Shown: positions 1-6,294 of the stretch, piece after piece | How the letters are laid out: every line of letters begins with the position of its first letter | How positions within the stretch are numbered: the first letter of the stretch is position 1 | DNA from: Gammaproteobacteria bacterium | GTDB taxonomy: Bacteria; Pseudomonadota; Gammaproteobacteria; GCA-001735895 | Length of the DNA: 6,806 nt | Assembly: GCA_021767985.1 (NCBI GenBank) | Contig: JAASSH010000116.1 | Coordinates: 1-6,806 of the forward strand | Direction: 5' to 3' | Notes under the pieces: generated by a model | Told to the model about the DNA's origin: nothing | The model's database searches: none | What the model saw: only the letters and a program-made list of their open reading frames with translations | Program-made: the position numbers and the translations under genes

Positions 1-146
1 AGCGGCAACTCCAACGCCGTCAGCGCGGAACATTGGGCGTCGCACCATTCCTGTGGCCCCTGCAACACCACCAGCTGGCGTTGCCGGCTATGCGCTAACT
101 GCTCGAGCAGCGAAGACATCCAGCGGTTGATATCGATTGCCGGCAC
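1..146 (-). CDS. tmcA: Probable tRNA(Met) cytidine acetyltransferase TmcA, N-terminal fragment
   Basis: This is the first ~48 codons of a leftward gene that leaves the window. The readable part includes RQRQLVVLQGPQEWC followed by DAQCSALTALELP. It resembles the start of E. coli TmcA, which has a hydrophobic strand (RRLLVLSG) followed by EEGWC and a helix. TmcA makes N4-acetylcytidine at the wobble base of elongator tRNA-Met, using acetyl-CoA and ATP. The Walker and acetyltransferase motifs lie outside the window and cannot be checked. Two starts are possible: GTG at 146 or ATG at 119, nine codons apart in frame. Neither has a clear Shine-Dalgarno sequence. I chose GTG because it lies close behind a TATAAT box and gives an N-terminal helix before the first strand, as in TmcA. 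The identification rests on about 40 residues, so it is probable but not certain. Confidence 0.66.
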   Translation of the reverse strand, partial: MPAIDINRWMSSLLEQLAHSRQRQLVVLQGPQEWCDAQCSALTALELP

Positions 147-174
147 CGGTTTTTTTTGTTAAAAAATGCAGCCC

Positions 175-202
175 ATTATAGGTGAGTCACAAGCCATGAC
201 CA
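175..202 (-). promoter_or_regulatory. Candidate promoter of the leftward tmcA-like gene
   Basis: Read leftward, a perfect TATAAT box lies at 180-175. A -35-like TGGTCA (4 of 6 matches to TTGACA) lies at 202-197, with a 16-base spacer. The predicted transcript would begin near 168, about 22 bases before the GTG start. The -35-like element overlaps the start codon of the divergent DUF1244 gene at 196. This is motif reading only; no transcript evidence is available. Confidence 0.42.
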
Positions 203-510
203 AAGATCAGCAAATCCAGGCCGAAGCCGAGGCGTTCCGTTCCCTGGTCGCCCATTTGCAGCAGCGTAGCGACGTGCAGAATATCGATTTGATGAATCTT
301 TCAGGTTTCTGTCGGAACTGTCTGTCGAAGTGGTATTCCGCCGCGGCTAAGAAAATGGATCCCGAATTCGATTATGCCGAGGCGCAGCAGTACGTCTATG
401 GCATGACGATCGAGGAGTGGAAACGGGATCATCAAACCGAGGCCTCGGAAGAACAGCAGCAGCGCTTCAAAGACACCGCTCCGTTGCACGCGAAGATCAG
501 CGGTTACTAG
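196..510 (+). CDS. DUF1244 family protein, function unknown
   Basis: This encodes a small soluble protein of 104 residues. The core DVQNIDLMNLSGFCRNC followed by LSKWY (about residues 26-47), and the later YVYGMTIEEWK, are the signature of the DUF1244 family. That family is widespread in Proteobacteria and has no assigned function. C39 and C42 form a CxxC pair in the most conserved segment, so metal binding or a redox role is possible but not shown. I chose ATG at 196 because GGTGAG at 181-186 sits nine bases upstream. An in-frame ATG at 166 would add ten residues (MQPIIGESQA) but has no ribosome binding site and falls outside the family domain. The N-terminal and C-terminal thirds are rich in Gln and Glu and probably helical. 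The gene is divergent from the tmcA-like gene and convergent with fadD, so it is likely a single-gene transcript. Confidence 0.85.
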   Translation: MTKDQQIQAEAEAFRSLVAHLQQRSDVQNIDLMNLSGFCRNCLSKWYSAAAKKMDPEFDYAEAQQYVYGMTIEEWKRDHQTEASEEQQQRFKDTAPLHAKISGY

Positions 511-549
511 TCGGCATCCGACGCCGTCGCTTAACCCGCCGCAATATCA

Positions 550-567
550 AGCCGGTTTAATCCGGCT
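550..567. terminator. Weak stem-loop between convergent genes
   Basis: AGCCGG and CCGGCT form a perfect 6-base-pair stem around the loop TTTAAT. It lies between the DUF1244 stop (510) and the fadD stop (589), where a bidirectional terminator is expected. Neither side has a clear run of T residues, so intrinsic termination is doubtful. It may only protect the 3' ends. Confidence 0.35.
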
Positions 568-588
568 CGTCATTACCGCTGATAAAGA

Positions 589-2244
589 CTACCTCAGTTC
601 GCGCCGTAATATCTTACCCACGTTGGTTTTTGGCAATTCGTCCCGGAACTCTATGATTTTCGGGATCTTGTACGCGGTCAAGAATTCCCGGCAATGGGCT
701 ATCACCGCGGCCTCGTCCAGCGCCGGATCTTTCTTCACGATCACGGCCTTGACGACTTCGCCAGACTCTTCATTCGGTTCACCGATGACGCCCACCTCGA
801 GCACGCCGTCGTGGCCCGCGATCACGGTTTCGATCTCGTTCGGAAACACGTTAAATCCGGAGACCAGGATCATATCCTTGAGCCGATCGACGATACGAAA
901 ATAACCCTGCTCGTCCATTTGCGCAACATCGCCCGTTTTCAGCCAGCCGTCACTCGACAGCACCTTGGCGGTTTCGTCCGGACACTGCCAGTAACCTTTC
1001 ATCACCTGTGGCCCGCGCACGCAAAGTTCACCGGTTTCCCCCTGGGGCAGTATATTGCCCTGATCGTCCTGTACCGAAACCTCGGTTGAAGGCACCGGCA
1101 AACCGATGGCGCCGTTATATTCACTCAAATTCAACGGGTTAATGCAGACAGCGGGCGAGGTTTCAGTCAGGCCGTAAGCCTCCAGCAGTGGCGTACCGGT
1201 CAGCTTCTGCCAGCGCTCGGCAACCGGCTGCTGCACCGCCATACCGCCGCCGAGCGAGAACTTCAGCGGCTTGAAATCGATGTTTTCGAAACCCGGGGTG
1301 TTCATCAAACCATTGAACAGCGTGTTTACGCCGGTGATCGCGGTAAACCTGAGCCCCTGCAGCTCCTTGATGAAGCCCGGCATGTCGCGCGGATTGGTAA
1401 TCAGGTAGTTCAGTGCGCCGACCTTCATGAAGGTCAGGCAGTTAGCGGTCAGCGAAAAAATGTGATACAGCGGCAGCGCGGTGATAATGACTTCCTTGCC
1501 ATCCTCGACGACATTCTTGATCCAGGCCGAAGCCTGCTGCATGTTTGCAATCATATTGCGATGGGTCAGCATCGCCCCCTTGGCAACCCCGGTGGTGCCG
1601 CCGGTGTACTGCAGAAAAGCCAGGTCGTCATGGCCACAGGGTACCGGCCGATGCGGCTTGCCTGCGCCCTGCGATAACGCGTTTTTGAAGGTGACGCGTT
1701 GCGGCAAGGAAAACCCCGGCACCATTTTCTTTACATACTTGACCACCAGGTTGACGATTAACGATTTCGGGAAGTTCAACAGGTCTCCAAGCTGGGTCGT
1801 GACGACATGCTGAACCGGGGTCCTGGCGATTACCTGATCCACCGTGTGACAAAAATTCTCCATCACGATGATGACCTTGGCGCCCGAATCGGTTAACTGG
1901 TGTTCGAGCTCACGCGAGGTATACAGCGGGTTGGTATTGACGACGGTAAACCCCGCGCGCAGGGTCGCAAAAATGGAAATGGGATTCTGCAGCACATTAG
2001 GCATCATGATCGCGACCCGGTCGCCCTTGTTCATACCCGGAAGGTTTTGCAGATAACTGGCGAGCTGATCGGTATACCGATCCATGTCGTCGTAGGTTAG
2101 CGTCGTGCCCAGATTGCTGAAGCAGGGTTTATCGCCAAAACGCTTGATTGCCTGCTCGAATATGTCAGTCACCGACTGGTAACTGTCGATATCGATTTCC
2201 TCCGGAACCCCGGGTGGATAACTTTTTAACCAGACCTTGTCCAA
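589..2244 (-). CDS. fadD: Long-chain fatty-acid--CoA ligase FadD
   Basis: FadD converts long-chain fatty acids to acyl-CoA through an acyl-adenylate, at the inner face of the cytoplasmic membrane; this feeds beta-oxidation. The 551-residue protein resembles E. coli FadD (about 561) throughout. The start, KVWLKSYPPGVPEEID, matches KVWLNRYPADVPTEIN. Adenylate-forming enzyme motifs are present in order: the phosphate-binding loop YTGGTTGVAKG (213-223), YGLTET (357-362), the fatty-acyl-CoA synthetase signature from GWLKTGD to FPNEIE (433-472), and the catalytic lysine K544 in NVGK. The start codon is TTG at 2244, fixed by the strong ribosome binding site GAGGGGG and by the match to the E. coli N-terminus. 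The protein stops right after RRELR, about ten residues shorter than E. coli FadD; the missing tail is not catalytic. The gene lies 52 bases downstream of fadE on the same strand, so co-transcription is likely. Confidence 0.96.
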   Translation of the reverse strand: MDKVWLKSYPPGVPEEIDIDSYQSVTDIFEQAIKRFGDKPCFSNLGTTLTYDDMDRYTDQLASYLQNLPGMNKGDRVAIMMPNVLQNPISIFATLRAGFTVVNTNPLYTSRELEHQLTDSGAKVIIVMENFCHTVDQVIARTPVQHVVTTQLGDLLNFPKSLIVNLVVKYVKKMVPGFSLPQRVTFKNALSQGAGKPHRPVPCGHDDLAFLQYTGGTTGVAKGAMLTHRNMIANMQQASAWIKNVVEDGKEVIITALPLYHIFSLTANCLTFMKVGALNYLITNPRDMPGFIKELQGLRFTAITGVNTLFNGLMNTPGFENIDFKPLKFSLGGGMAVQQPVAERWQKLTGTPLLEAYGLTETSPAVCINPLNLSEYNGAIGLPVPSTEVSVQDDQGNILPQGETGELCVRGPQVMKGYWQCPDETAKVLSSDGWLKTGDVAQMDEQGYFRIVDRLKDMILVSGFNVFPNEIETVIAGHDGVLEVGVIGEPNEESGEVVKAVIVKKDPALDEAAVIAHCREFLTAYKIPKIIEFRDELPKTNVGKILRRELR

Positions 2245-2251
2245 TTGATCG

Positions 2252-2258
2252 CCCCCTC
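2252..2258 (-). promoter_or_regulatory. Strong ribosome binding site deciding the TTG start of fadD
   Basis: Read leftward, GAGGGGG lies seven bases before the TTG start codon at 2244. No ATG nearby has a comparable site. It is the best Shine-Dalgarno sequence in the window and contrasts with the weak context of fadE. Confidence 0.75.
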
Positions 2259-2296
2259 AAATTGGCAACGGTTTATCATAACGAACCGGGGCTGGT

Positions 2297-4837
2297 TTAG
2301 TTTTTTGTTGGTCCCTGCGCCCGCTTCTTTTTAACCGCGGCTTTCTTTTTTGTCACGGATTTCTTTTTTACCGACTTCCTGGCAGCTACCTCCTTGTTCG
2401 CTGCGGCATCCCGCGGCGCCATCTGCGCCGGCGTGAATTCATCGACCATAATAACCCGGGTCGTCGCCGCCATGGCCTGTAGCAGTATCTCTGCTTCATC
2501 GCCGTCAATATGCCCGGCTTCGCGCAATCCAGCTATCCATTGCGAATAGTCCTCGAGCCCGTGCTGGAACAGCTCATCGTGCCGCAGGCGACGTTCTATC
2601 GGCTCGGCACGTATTACCTTGTGCAGCGCATCCTCGAGGCAACCGGTTATATCATCGGGATCATTACTGATATAAATACCATCTGTCAAACGGTCACGCG
2701 CTTCGCCCGGGCGAATCAACAGCGACGCGACCCGGTGGCTGAGCGAATCATTGGGTTGGCGCAGATTCAAACCCAGTGGAAAAATCGAGTGGCGCACAAT
2801 TACGCCAAGCCATTTGATCGGGAAATTGCGCAGGATTTCGTCCAGTGCCATCTGCACCTGGTACAGGCAATACTTGGCCGACCATTCGACCAGCGGCAGA
2901 TCGCTTCTCGGCTGACCGTCCACCTCGAATTTTTTCAATGCCGCGGAAGCGTAGAACATGTAGGACAACGCATCGGCAAAACGACCGGACAGCTTTTCCT
3001 TGCGCTTGAAAGAACCGCCCAGAATCATCAGCACCAGGTCTGCGCAAACCGCGAAAGCCGCGCTCATCTGTCCGAGCCGTTGATAATAAGCGCCGATACG
3101 GCCCGGATAGGGCGCCGGCGCCAGGCGGCTGCCGCTGATGCCGTAGATAACGGCACGACAGAAGTTGGTCAGAAAATACTCGGCGTGGCCGCGCAGAGCC
3201 TTATCGAAAGCAGCCTCGGCGGCCGAGAAATCCTCCAGCGTTGCGGCTTCCATCTCGCGCACCAGGTAGGGGTGACAACGTATCGCACCCTGACCGAAAA
3301 TAATCATGCTACGGGTCAGAATATTGGCGCCCTCCACGGTTATCCCCACCGGAATAGTCTGATAGGCGCGCGCGATATAGTTCGAGGGGCCGATGCAGAT
3401 GCCGCGTCCACCATGCACGTCCATCGCATCGTTGACGACCTGCCGCATTTGCTCGGTGTTGAAACATTTGAGAATCGCGGTAATGACAGAGGGTTTTTCG
3501 CCACTATCGAGACCGCTCAGGGTCAGCAATCGTCCGGCCTCCATCATGTAGGTGTGTCCGCCAATACGAGCCAGGGCTTCTTCGACGCCTTCGAATTTGC
3601 CGATCGAGGTATTGAACTGTTTGCGCAGGTGGGCGTAGGCGCCGGTGGTGCGGGTGCACGCCTTGCCCGCGGCAACGCCCACCGCCGGCAGCGAGATGCC
3701 ACGCCCGACTGACAGGGATTCGACCAGCATGCGCCAGCCCTTGCCGATATTTTCCTGCCCGCCGATGATGAATTCCATCGGGATGAATACGTCCTTGCCG
3801 CTATTGGGGCCATTCTGAAAAGCCGCATTCAGCGGGAAATGGCGATTTCCGATTTCGATGCCGGGTGTATCTGCCGGGATCAGCGCGCAGGTAATACCGA
3901 GTTCCTCTTCGCCGCCCAGCAAACCATCGGGATCGAAAACCTTGAAGGCCAGCCCCAGCACCGTCGCGACCGGACCGAGCGTAATATATCGTTTATCCCA
4001 GTTCAGGCGCAATCCCAGCACGTGCTCACCCTGATATGTGCCTTCGCATACCACGCCTGTATCCGGAATCGCGCCCGCATCGGAACCGGCAAAGGGTCCG
4101 GTCAGGGCAAAACAGGGGATTTCGCGACCGTCGGCCAGCCGCGGCAGGTAGTGATCTTTTTGTGCGTCGGTACCGTAATGCAACAACAATTCCGCCGGAC
4201 CCAGCGAATTGGGCACCATCACCGTAACCCCGGCCGAAATGCTGCGCGCGGCAATCTTGGTCACGACACAGGAGTGCCCGTGGGCGCTAAATTCGAGCCC
4301 ACCGTAGCGCCTGGGAATAATCATGCCGAAAAAACCATGCTGCTTCAGAAAATCCCAGACCTCGGGCGGCAAATCCATGCGATTGTGGGTGATATCCCAG
4401 TCGTCGAGCATCGCGCAGAGCTGTTCTACCGGGCCATCGATAAAAGCCTGTTCCTCCGCGCTCAGCTCGGGTAAGCGGTAGCCCTGCAACAGGTTCCAGT
4501 CCGGGTTGCCGCGAAACAACTCCGCTTCCCACCATACGCTGCCTGCCTCGATGGCGGCGCGCTCGGTATCGGACATCGGTGGCAGCACCTTGCGGATGCG
4601 ACGCAGTAGCGGCTGCGACAGCCATTGCATACGCAGCTGTGGTGAACCCAGCAGCAGCGCGGGCACCAGGAATGCGATCCAGAACACTAATCCCCAGAAC
4701 AGGTTAAAACCGCCACCCAGCGTGAATATAACCAGGAACAAGCCGGTAACCAGTGCAAGCGTGCGGAACGGGATTCGGTGCCGTGCAACTGCGTAAAACA
4801 ATGCGAACAGGGCTACCAGCAGGACCAGAATATTCAT
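2297..4837 (-). CDS. fadE: Acyl-CoA dehydrogenase FadE with lysine-rich C-terminal tail
   Basis: FadE is the FAD-dependent enzyme for the first step of beta-oxidation, making trans-2-enoyl-CoA from acyl-CoA; it is membrane-associated in E. coli. The 846-residue protein follows E. coli FadE (814) throughout. Hydrophobic segments lie at about 2-17, 26-40 and 44-63. They are followed by RKVLPPMSDTE (82-92) and GGLEFSA (179-185). The acyl-CoA dehydrogenase core contains CFALT-(x)4-GSDAGAIPDTG (242-261), NWDKRYITL (279-287) and QNGPNSGKDVF (341-351). VEGANILTRS follows at 501-510, with E502 the likely catalytic base. The FadE-specific C-terminal domain (about 520-805) includes GGSFKRKEKLSGR and SDLPLVEW. 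The last 36 residues (811-846) are an extra Lys/Ala tail absent from E. coli FadE. The ATG at 4837 aligns with the family start but has no convincing Shine-Dalgarno sequence. It is the first gene of the probable fadE-fadD unit. Confidence 0.96.
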   Translation of the reverse strand: MNILVLLVALFALFYAVARHRIPFRTLALVTGLFLVIFTLGGGFNLFWGLVFWIAFLVPALLLGSPQLRMQWLSQPLLRRIRKVLPPMSDTERAAIEAGSVWWEAELFRGNPDWNLLQGYRLPELSAEEQAFIDGPVEQLCAMLDDWDITHNRMDLPPEVWDFLKQHGFFGMIIPRRYGGLEFSAHGHSCVVTKIAARSISAGVTVMVPNSLGPAELLLHYGTDAQKDHYLPRLADGREIPCFALTGPFAGSDAGAIPDTGVVCEGTYQGEHVLGLRLNWDKRYITLGPVATVLGLAFKVFDPDGLLGGEEELGITCALIPADTPGIEIGNRHFPLNAAFQNGPNSGKDVFIPMEFIIGGQENIGKGWRMLVESLSVGRGISLPAVGVAAGKACTRTTGAYAHLRKQFNTSIGKFEGVEEALARIGGHTYMMEAGRLLTLSGLDSGEKPSVITAILKCFNTEQMRQVVNDAMDVHGGRGICIGPSNYIARAYQTIPVGITVEGANILTRSMIIFGQGAIRCHPYLVREMEAATLEDFSAAEAAFDKALRGHAEYFLTNFCRAVIYGISGSRLAPAPYPGRIGAYYQRLGQMSAAFAVCADLVLMILGGSFKRKEKLSGRFADALSYMFYASAALKKFEVDGQPRSDLPLVEWSAKYCLYQVQMALDEILRNFPIKWLGVIVRHSIFPLGLNLRQPNDSLSHRVASLLIRPGEARDRLTDGIYISNDPDDITGCLEDALHKVIRAEPIERRLRHDELFQHGLEDYSQWIAGLREAGHIDGDEAEILLQAMAATTRVIMVDEFTPAQMAPRDAAANKEVAARKSVKKKSVTKKKAAVKKKRAQGPTKN
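2300..2407 (-). repeat. Lysine-rich low-complexity region ending fadE
   Basis: Codons 811-846 of fadE encode three KKK clusters spaced by short Ala/Val/Ser/Thr stretches (SVKKKSVTKKKAAVKKK). On the plus strand this appears as repeated runs of T and C, with TTTCTTTTTT occurring twice. The reading frame remains open to a TAA stop, so the tail is coding and not a frameshift artefact. Its function is unknown. Confidence 0.8.
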
Positions 4838-4881
4838 CGGACTATTTCAGGTAAGTTGGAATCAAAAAAGCAGGGGCTAAC

Positions 4882-4908
4882 ATTATATGAAATTGACATT
4901 ACCAGCAA
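4882..4908 (-). promoter_or_regulatory. Candidate fadE promoter
   Basis: Read leftward, a perfect TATAAT box lies at 4887-4882. The best -35-like hexamer is TTGCTG at 4908-4903, with a short 15-base spacer and only TTG matching well. Transcription would begin near 4875, giving a leader of about 38 bases. The poor -35 element suggests a promoter that needs an activator or is intrinsically weak. No other box in the 97-base gap is as good. Confidence 0.45.
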
Positions 4909-4913
4909 TATAA

Positions 4914-4930
4914 AGTTTCAAATTGAAACT
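4914..4930. promoter_or_regulatory. Perfect 17-base palindrome upstream of fadE, candidate operator
   Basis: AGTTTCAA and TTGAAACT are exact inverted repeats around a single central A at 4922. The centre lies about 47 bases upstream of the predicted fadE transcription start, next to the -35 region. It begins four bases after the stop of the upstream gene. Odd-centred AT-rich palindromes of this size are typical of TetR- or GntR-type operators, and fadE genes are commonly controlled by such regulators (FadR, PsrA). It does not match the E. coli FadR site. Its half-sites (GTTTC then GAAAC) are in the reverse order from the published PsrA consensus. The alternative is a weak AT-rich terminator for the upstream gene. 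Confidence 0.5.
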
Positions 4931-4934
4931 CTTT

Positions 4935-6068
4935 TTAAGTACTACACCCTGACCCCGATTCCAGGTGCTCGCGCAGGCGTTGATTGATCGATTCCAGATC
5001 CAGCTGCAAAACGCCATCCGCGAATTCGAGCAAGGGCAGCACCGTCAGCATCAATCCTGCGGCATGTTCGGACAGATCCTCGATCTTACCGGATTCTATC
5101 AGTTTCAGCGCGCGATCGATCGAGAACTCCCGTTTCTCCGAACTGCTCGAACCGACGATCTGGTTACCGCCGCCGGTCTGCGCCTCGGCCAGGCCGGCAT
5201 CCAGCCTGCTAATGATCTTATCCAGGTCGATTTCCCCGGTCGCGATGCAACTGTGGACCGCCCCGCTCAGGGTAACCGGCACCTTTTTACCCGCGATGGC
5301 AATTTTTTTTCCCGAGACCTGGCCAAATATCCGGTTCACCGCGGTGGTGGCACCGATACCGTTGGTGGCTGGGTACAACAGGCAAAACTCGGCGTTACCC
5401 AGGTAGCAAAGGCTATCCTCGCGACGCAGGGTTTGCTGAATAATTGCGGCGACAGCCCTGACCGCGCTGATCGCCGTCGCCTTGTCGAACGCAGCAACGA
5501 TAGCCTTGACGTTGTCCAGTTTGAGCTTGCAAAGGCTAACATTGCTGCGGTGGCGCTGCGAGAATGACAGCTCCTGCTGCACGCGCGAGTTAAAGAATTT
5601 CTGCTGCGACAATTGCTGCAACAGGTTGACCGCGGATACCGGCTGCATGGTCTGTGTTGTCGACTCCTGCTGATGCTGGTAGAGATTCGTATGCAGGCGG
5701 GCACGGACACTCAGCTCGGTGCTGGCGAAGGGCAGGTTAATGAAATCGGTGGCACCCGCCTGGAAAGCCATTTCGCGCTGTTCGTCGCTATCGTTTTCCC
5801 CAACCAGCAGCAGTAACGGGGTGGCCGCAAGCCCACTATCGCCCGCACTGCGCAGCCTTTCGAGCAATCCATACTGGTCAATGACAAGCTCCAGCTCGCT
5901 GATGACCAGCGAAATATCCCCGGATTCAAGCAGAGATTCCCATGCCGACTCGGCATCCTCGGCGGTTGATACCTCGAAATAGGGAGCCAGATGTTTGCTG
6001 ATCAGCTTGAGACTTGCCGTGGATCTGGCAACAAGCAGCACTGCGGGTTTCAGTTTTTTTTGAGACAT
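4935..6068 (-). CDS. Degenerate receiver-GGDEF protein, possible cyclic di-GMP receptor
   Basis: This encodes a 377-residue cytoplasmic protein with an N-terminal receiver fold (about 8-128), a GGDEF-like domain (about 157-306) and an unassigned C-terminal segment (313-377). Both known domains have lost their key residues. In the receiver, the acidic pair is A14-R15 (VLLVARS), the phospho-acceptor aspartate is E58 (LVISELEL), the Thr position is V89, and the Lys is L112 (INLPF). In the GGDEF domain the signature is GNAEF (224-228), and the first metal-binding aspartate position appears to be K183. The inhibitory-site motif RxxD (RRED, 215-218) lies exactly five residues before the signature, as in PleD. 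The protein is therefore probably not a cyclase and may instead bind cyclic di-GMP, as PopA and PelD do. No clear ribosome binding site precedes the ATG at 6068. It is divergent from a canonical receiver-GGDEF gene and lies upstream of fadE on the same strand. Confidence 0.85.
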   Translation of the reverse strand: MSQKKLKPAVLLVARSTASLKLISKHLAPYFEVSTAEDAESAWESLLESGDISLVISELELVIDQYGLLERLRSAGDSGLAATPLLLLVGENDSDEQREMAFQAGATDFINLPFASTELSVRARLHTNLYQHQQESTTQTMQPVSAVNLLQQLSQQKFFNSRVQQELSFSQRHRSNVSLCKLKLDNVKAIVAAFDKATAISAVRAVAAIIQQTLRREDSLCYLGNAEFCLLYPATNGIGATTAVNRIFGQVSGKKIAIAGKKVPVTLSGAVHSCIATGEIDLDKIISRLDAGLAEAQTGGGNQIVGSSSSEKREFSIDRALKLIESGKIEDLSEHAAGLMLTVLPLLEFADGVLQLDLESINQRLREHLESGSGCST

Positions 6069-6171
6069 TAACTATTAATTGGTGGTTTTCAATAGACTAT
6101 AGTTGATAGAAGCCAGGCTGGCGTCGTTAATGCGCTGGTTACCAAATGAGTTTTCTTACGCGCTGCCCATG

Positions 6172-6200
6172 TTGTCGCGCGATTACGGTAAAAGCTTAAT
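6172..6200 (+). promoter_or_regulatory. Weak candidate promoter of the rightward receiver-GGDEF gene
   Basis: TTGTCG (6172-6177) and CTTAAT (6195-6200) each match four of six consensus positions and are spaced by 17 bases. The first unit of the direct repeat at 6181-6196 falls in the spacer and the -10 box. The match is modest, so other start points are possible. Confidence 0.25.
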
Positions 6201-6227
6201 TTTTTAACGATTACGCCGATAAAAGCT
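6181..6227 (+). repeat. Two-part direct repeat GATTACG...AAAAGCT
   Basis: GATTACG occurs at 6181-6187 and 6209-6215, each followed by AAAAGCT at 6190-6196 and 6221-6227. The gap inside each unit is 2 bases in the first copy and 5 in the second. The units are about three helical turns apart (28-31 bases), an arrangement typical of tandem regulator sites. No known regulator motif is recognised. Confidence 0.5.
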
Positions 6228-6240
6228 GTTGTAGAGCGCC

Positions 6241-6268
6241 GCCAGGCCCGGACCACGTCCGGCCTGGC
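6241..6268 (+). other. Strong GC-rich hairpin before the rightward receiver-GGDEF gene
   Basis: The arms 6241-6253 and 6257-6268 pair over 12 base pairs with one bulged C and the loop CAC. The structure ends 26 bases before the ATG at 6295. No T run follows on either strand, so it is not a typical intrinsic terminator. It would lie in the 5' untranslated region of the rightward gene and could affect translation or mRNA stability. Confidence 0.6.
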
Positions 6269-6294
6269 CATTCGTATGGGACACAAAACGAGCG

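Larger units (their letters stand above)
6069..6294. other. Divergent intergenic control region between the two signalling genes
   Basis: This 226-base stretch has no convincing gene. It is AT-rich near the leftward gene and contains a direct repeat, a candidate rightward promoter and a GC-rich hairpin, each listed separately. For the leftward gene I see only weak promoter boxes, such as TATAGT around 6094-6099. Confidence 0.7.

Noticed and set aside
2300..2407. Frameshift at the fadE end producing the lysine tail
   Set aside because: The lysine codons stay in frame through several separate clusters to a normal stop, and fadD follows at normal operon spacing. An error in one T run would not create the whole pattern.
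2510..3712. A 400-codon open frame on the plus strand opposite fadE
   Set aside because: It is antisense to the strongly conserved fadE coding frame, has no recognisable domain and a composition typical of a reverse-strand shadow.
4893..4914. TTGACA followed by TATAAA on the plus strand
   Set aside because: The spacer is only 10 bases and no rightward gene follows, so it cannot be a normal promoter.
5385..5426. Frameshift or sequencing error as the cause of the GNAEF signature
   Set aside because: The frame is continuous on both sides, with RRED before and FCLLYPAT after in register, and the receiver domain is degenerate as well.
4965..5567. A 200-codon plus-strand open frame opposite the degenerate receiver-GGDEF gene
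   Set aside because: The opposite strand encodes clear receiver and GGDEF-like folds. The plus-strand product matches no family and has no ribosome binding site.
6241..6268. Hairpin as an intrinsic terminator
   Set aside because: It lacks a T run on both strands and no gene ends nearby; it lies just upstream of a start codon.
6089..6286. A 65-codon minus-strand open frame in the divergent intergenic region
   Set aside because: It spans the hairpin and candidate promoter elements, has no ribosome binding site and gives no recognisable protein.
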